Part shown: positions 6,373-7,621 of the stretch, piece after piece | Layout: each line of letters begins with the position of its first letter | Position numbering within the stretch: position 1 is the stretch's first letter | Made by a program: the position numbers and the translations under genes | Notes under the pieces: generated by a model | What the model saw: only the letters and a program-made list of their open reading frames with translations | Databases searched by the model: none | Told to the model about the DNA's origin: nothing | Source of the DNA: Actinomycetota bacterium | GTDB lineage: Bacteria > Actinomycetota > Acidimicrobiia > Acidimicrobiales > Ilumatobacteraceae | Reading direction: 5' to 3' | DNA length: 7,621 nt | Assembly: GCA_005793785.1 (NCBI GenBank) | Contig: SXPW01000051.1 | Coordinates: 1-7,621 of the forward strand

Positions 6373-7341
6373 ATGCGCACGCGACTGACCGAGATGCTCG
6401 GTATCGAACACCCGGTGATGCTCGCGGGAATGGGTGGCGTGTCGTACCACGAGTTGGTGGCTGCGGTGAGTGAAGCGGGTGGAATCGGCACGCTCGGAGC
6501 GTCCACGATGCGCGACCACGAGTTGCCCGAGGAAATGCGACTCGTGAGGGAACGCACGAAGAAGCCGTTCGGCGTCGATTTGCTGACCGCGCTCCCCAAC
6601 CAAGTCGATTCGGGGATCACCGCAGTCATCGCTGGCGGAGCGTCGATCTTCGTCGCCGGACTCGGCGTTCCGCGCGAGGTAATCGACGAATTGCACAAGC
6701 ACAACGTGCTCGTCGGCTCCATGTGCGGCAAGGTGAAGCACGCAGTCGCGGCCGTCGCGAGCGGGTGCGACTTCGTCGTCGCCCAGGGCACCGAGGCGGG
6801 TGGTCACACCGGGCTCGTCGCCACGATGGCACTCGTGCCGCAGGTGGTCGACGCCGTAGGCGAGAAGGTTCCCGTCGTCGCCGCAGGTGGACTGTTCGAT
6901 GGACGTGGTCTTGCCGCGTCGCTTGCGCTCGGTGCCGACGGCGTGTGGATCGGGACTCGATTCATCGCCACACCCGAGGCACGGGCGGTGAACGGTTACA
7001 AGGATCAACTTCTTGCCACCGGGGAGGACGGCACGACGATCAGTCGGGCGTACACGGGGAAGACCTGCCGTGTCGTCGCCAACGACTGGACTCGTCATTA
7101 CGACAACAATCCGACCGACTTGAAACCGTTCCCGCAACAAGCCGTCGCTTCGATGCAAGCCGGCGTGAACCACCTCGGCTACCCGACGGGTACGGCGGTC
7201 GATCCGGCGCGTGAGTTCTATCCGGCCGGACAAGGTGTCGGCGCTATCGACCAACTGGTTCCCGCCGGTGACCTCGTTCGCCGCATCGTGCGTGAGGCAG
7301 AGATGGTTCTCTCGCGCGTGGGCAAACTGACCTCACACTGA
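6373..7341 (+). CDS. Nitronate monooxygenase / FabK-like FMN-dependent enzyme
   Basis: A 322-residue TIM-barrel flavoenzyme of the 2-nitropropane dioxygenase superfamily. The opening HPVMLAGMGGVSYHELVAAVSEAGG is the usual first strand and FMN site. AQGTEAGGHTG (137-147) places H145 where nitronate monooxygenases and FabK have their active histidine. AAGG (170-173) and GTRF (194-197) form the FMN phosphate site, and YPAGQG (283-288) lies near the end. Related enzymes oxidise toxic alkyl nitronates such as propionate 3-nitronate, or, as FabK, reduce enoyl-ACP; these roles cannot be separated here. It lies nine bases after the geranylgeranyl-reductase-family gene, so co-transcription is likely. 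No clear Shine-Dalgarno sequence precedes ATG 6373, pointing to translational coupling. A likely terminator hairpin follows the stop. Confidence 0.85.
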   Translation: MRTRLTEMLGIEHPVMLAGMGGVSYHELVAAVSEAGGIGTLGASTMRDHELPEEMRLVRERTKKPFGVDLLTALPNQVDSGITAVIAGGASIFVAGLGVPREVIDELHKHNVLVGSMCGKVKHAVAAVASGCDFVVAQGTEAGGHTGLVATMALVPQVVDAVGEKVPVVAAGGLFDGRGLAASLALGADGVWIGTRFIATPEARAVNGYKDQLLATGEDGTTISRAYTGKTCRVVANDWTRHYDNNPTDLKPFPQQAVASMQAGVNHLGYPTGTAVDPAREFYPAGQGVGAIDQLVPAGDLVRRIVREAEMVLSRVGKLTSH

Positions 7342-7345
7342 CGCA

Positions 7346-7362
7346 GCGAGTCCGTCACTCGC
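7346..7362. terminator. Hairpin in the convergent gap, possible bidirectional terminator
   Basis: GCGAGT at 7346-7351 is perfectly complementary to ACTCGC at 7357-7362 with a five-base loop (CCGTC). It begins four bases after the stop of the rightward FMN enzyme and lies 16 bases beyond the stop of the leftward LLM gene, so it could end transcripts from both sides. No T-run follows on either strand, which makes it weaker than a classical intrinsic terminator. Confidence 0.4.
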
Positions 7363-7378
7363 GGGGAGTATTCGCCGT

Positions 7379-7621
7379 TCAGGCGTCGATGAGGTTGCGC
7401 AACTTGCCGAGCTCGGCGGTGGCGTTCGCGCCAACCGGACTCACCGACAACATCGTGACTCCAGCCTGCCGAAACGCCGCAACCCGTTCCTTCACGTACC
7501 CAGCCGGACCCACCAGGTTGGTGAGCTCCAACATCTCGCGGGGCACCGCACGGGCGGCCTCGTCCTTCTTGCCGGCGAGGTAGAGGTCCTGGATCTCCGT
7601 TGCCTCTCGTTCGTATCCGTA
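7379..7621 (-). CDS. LLM-class flavin/F420-dependent oxidoreductase (3' end only)
   Basis: These are the last 80 codons of a leftward gene whose 5' part lies beyond the right edge. The visible protein reads IQDLYLAGKKDEAARAVP, then LTNLVGPAGYVKERVAAF, then RQAGVTMLSVSPVG. This pattern (turnover of a short acidic-basic helix, the GPAGYVKER helix, then a G-V-T-x-L strand) is the usual C-terminus of luciferase-like monooxygenases in actinobacteria, many of which use coenzyme F420 rather than FMN. The cofactor-binding part is not in view, so cofactor and substrate cannot be decided. The gene is convergent with the nitronate-monooxygenase-like gene, with a 37-base gap holding a hairpin. Confidence 0.8.
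   Translation of the reverse strand, partial: YGYEREATEIQDLYLAGKKDEAARAVPREMLELTNLVGPAGYVKERVAAFRQAGVTMLSVSPVGANATAELGKLRNLIDA

Noticed and set aside
5752..7254. Long 500-codon open frame on the leftward strand
   Set aside because: It lies antisense to two well-recognised flavoenzyme genes; its Arg/His-rich composition is typical of a GC-rich shadow frame.
1..7621. CRISPR array, phage, toxin-antitoxin, insertion sequence or defence system
   Set aside because: No repeated spacers, transposase or integrase motifs, terminal repeats, or toxin/antitoxin-like small gene pairs were seen; gene content is chromosomal housekeeping and metabolism.

Overview
The window looks like ordinary chromosomal DNA from a high-GC actinobacterium (roughly 60-65% G+C by eye). 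The best taxonomic clue is a full-length NucS/EndoMS mismatch endonuclease, which serves as the mismatch-repair enzyme in most Actinobacteria and many archaea. Actinobacterial-type CysQ, MenJ-like geranylgeranyl-reductase, nitronate-monooxygenase-like and LLM flavin/F420-type genes agree with this. Remembered resemblance to marine or freshwater Acidimicrobiia (Ilumatobacter-like) is only an inference. No mobile element, CRISPR array, tRNA or rRNA was seen.

Positions 1-4158 are rightward. The 3' end of ettA (ABC-F translation factor) overlaps a 107-residue two-helix membrane protein by an ATGA junction, and that gene overlaps cysQ by a second ATGA junction. A 56-base gap holding a 7-bp inverted repeat over the ribosome binding site leads to an ABC1/UbiB-family atypical kinase. 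After a 58-base gap come nucS and a GNAT acetyltransferase, which starts inside the last codons of nucS with a TTG codon.

Positions 4176-5099 are leftward: a short-chain dehydrogenase resembling the (3R)-hydroxyacyl-CoA dehydrogenase domain of multifunctional enzyme type 2, convergent with the GNAT gene. A 64-base divergent region separates it from two rightward flavoenzymes: a geranylgeranyl-reductase-family oxidoreductase (5164-6363) and a nitronate-monooxygenase/FabK-like FMN enzyme (6373-7341). A 6-bp hairpin lies in the convergent gap before the leftward 3' end of an LLM-class flavin/F420-type oxidoreductase that runs off the right edge.

The left half is housekeeping: translation, sulfur-nucleotide turnover, a quinone/lipid-linked kinase and replication fidelity. 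The right half is redox and lipid/isoprenoid metabolism. I found no convincing new multi-gene system. The observations most worth checking are the hairpin over the ABC1 kinase start, the KxGQ-to-KLAQ change in that kinase, the clamp-motif-like NucS tail with its tightly coupled acetyltransferase, and the small membrane protein locked between ettA and cysQ.
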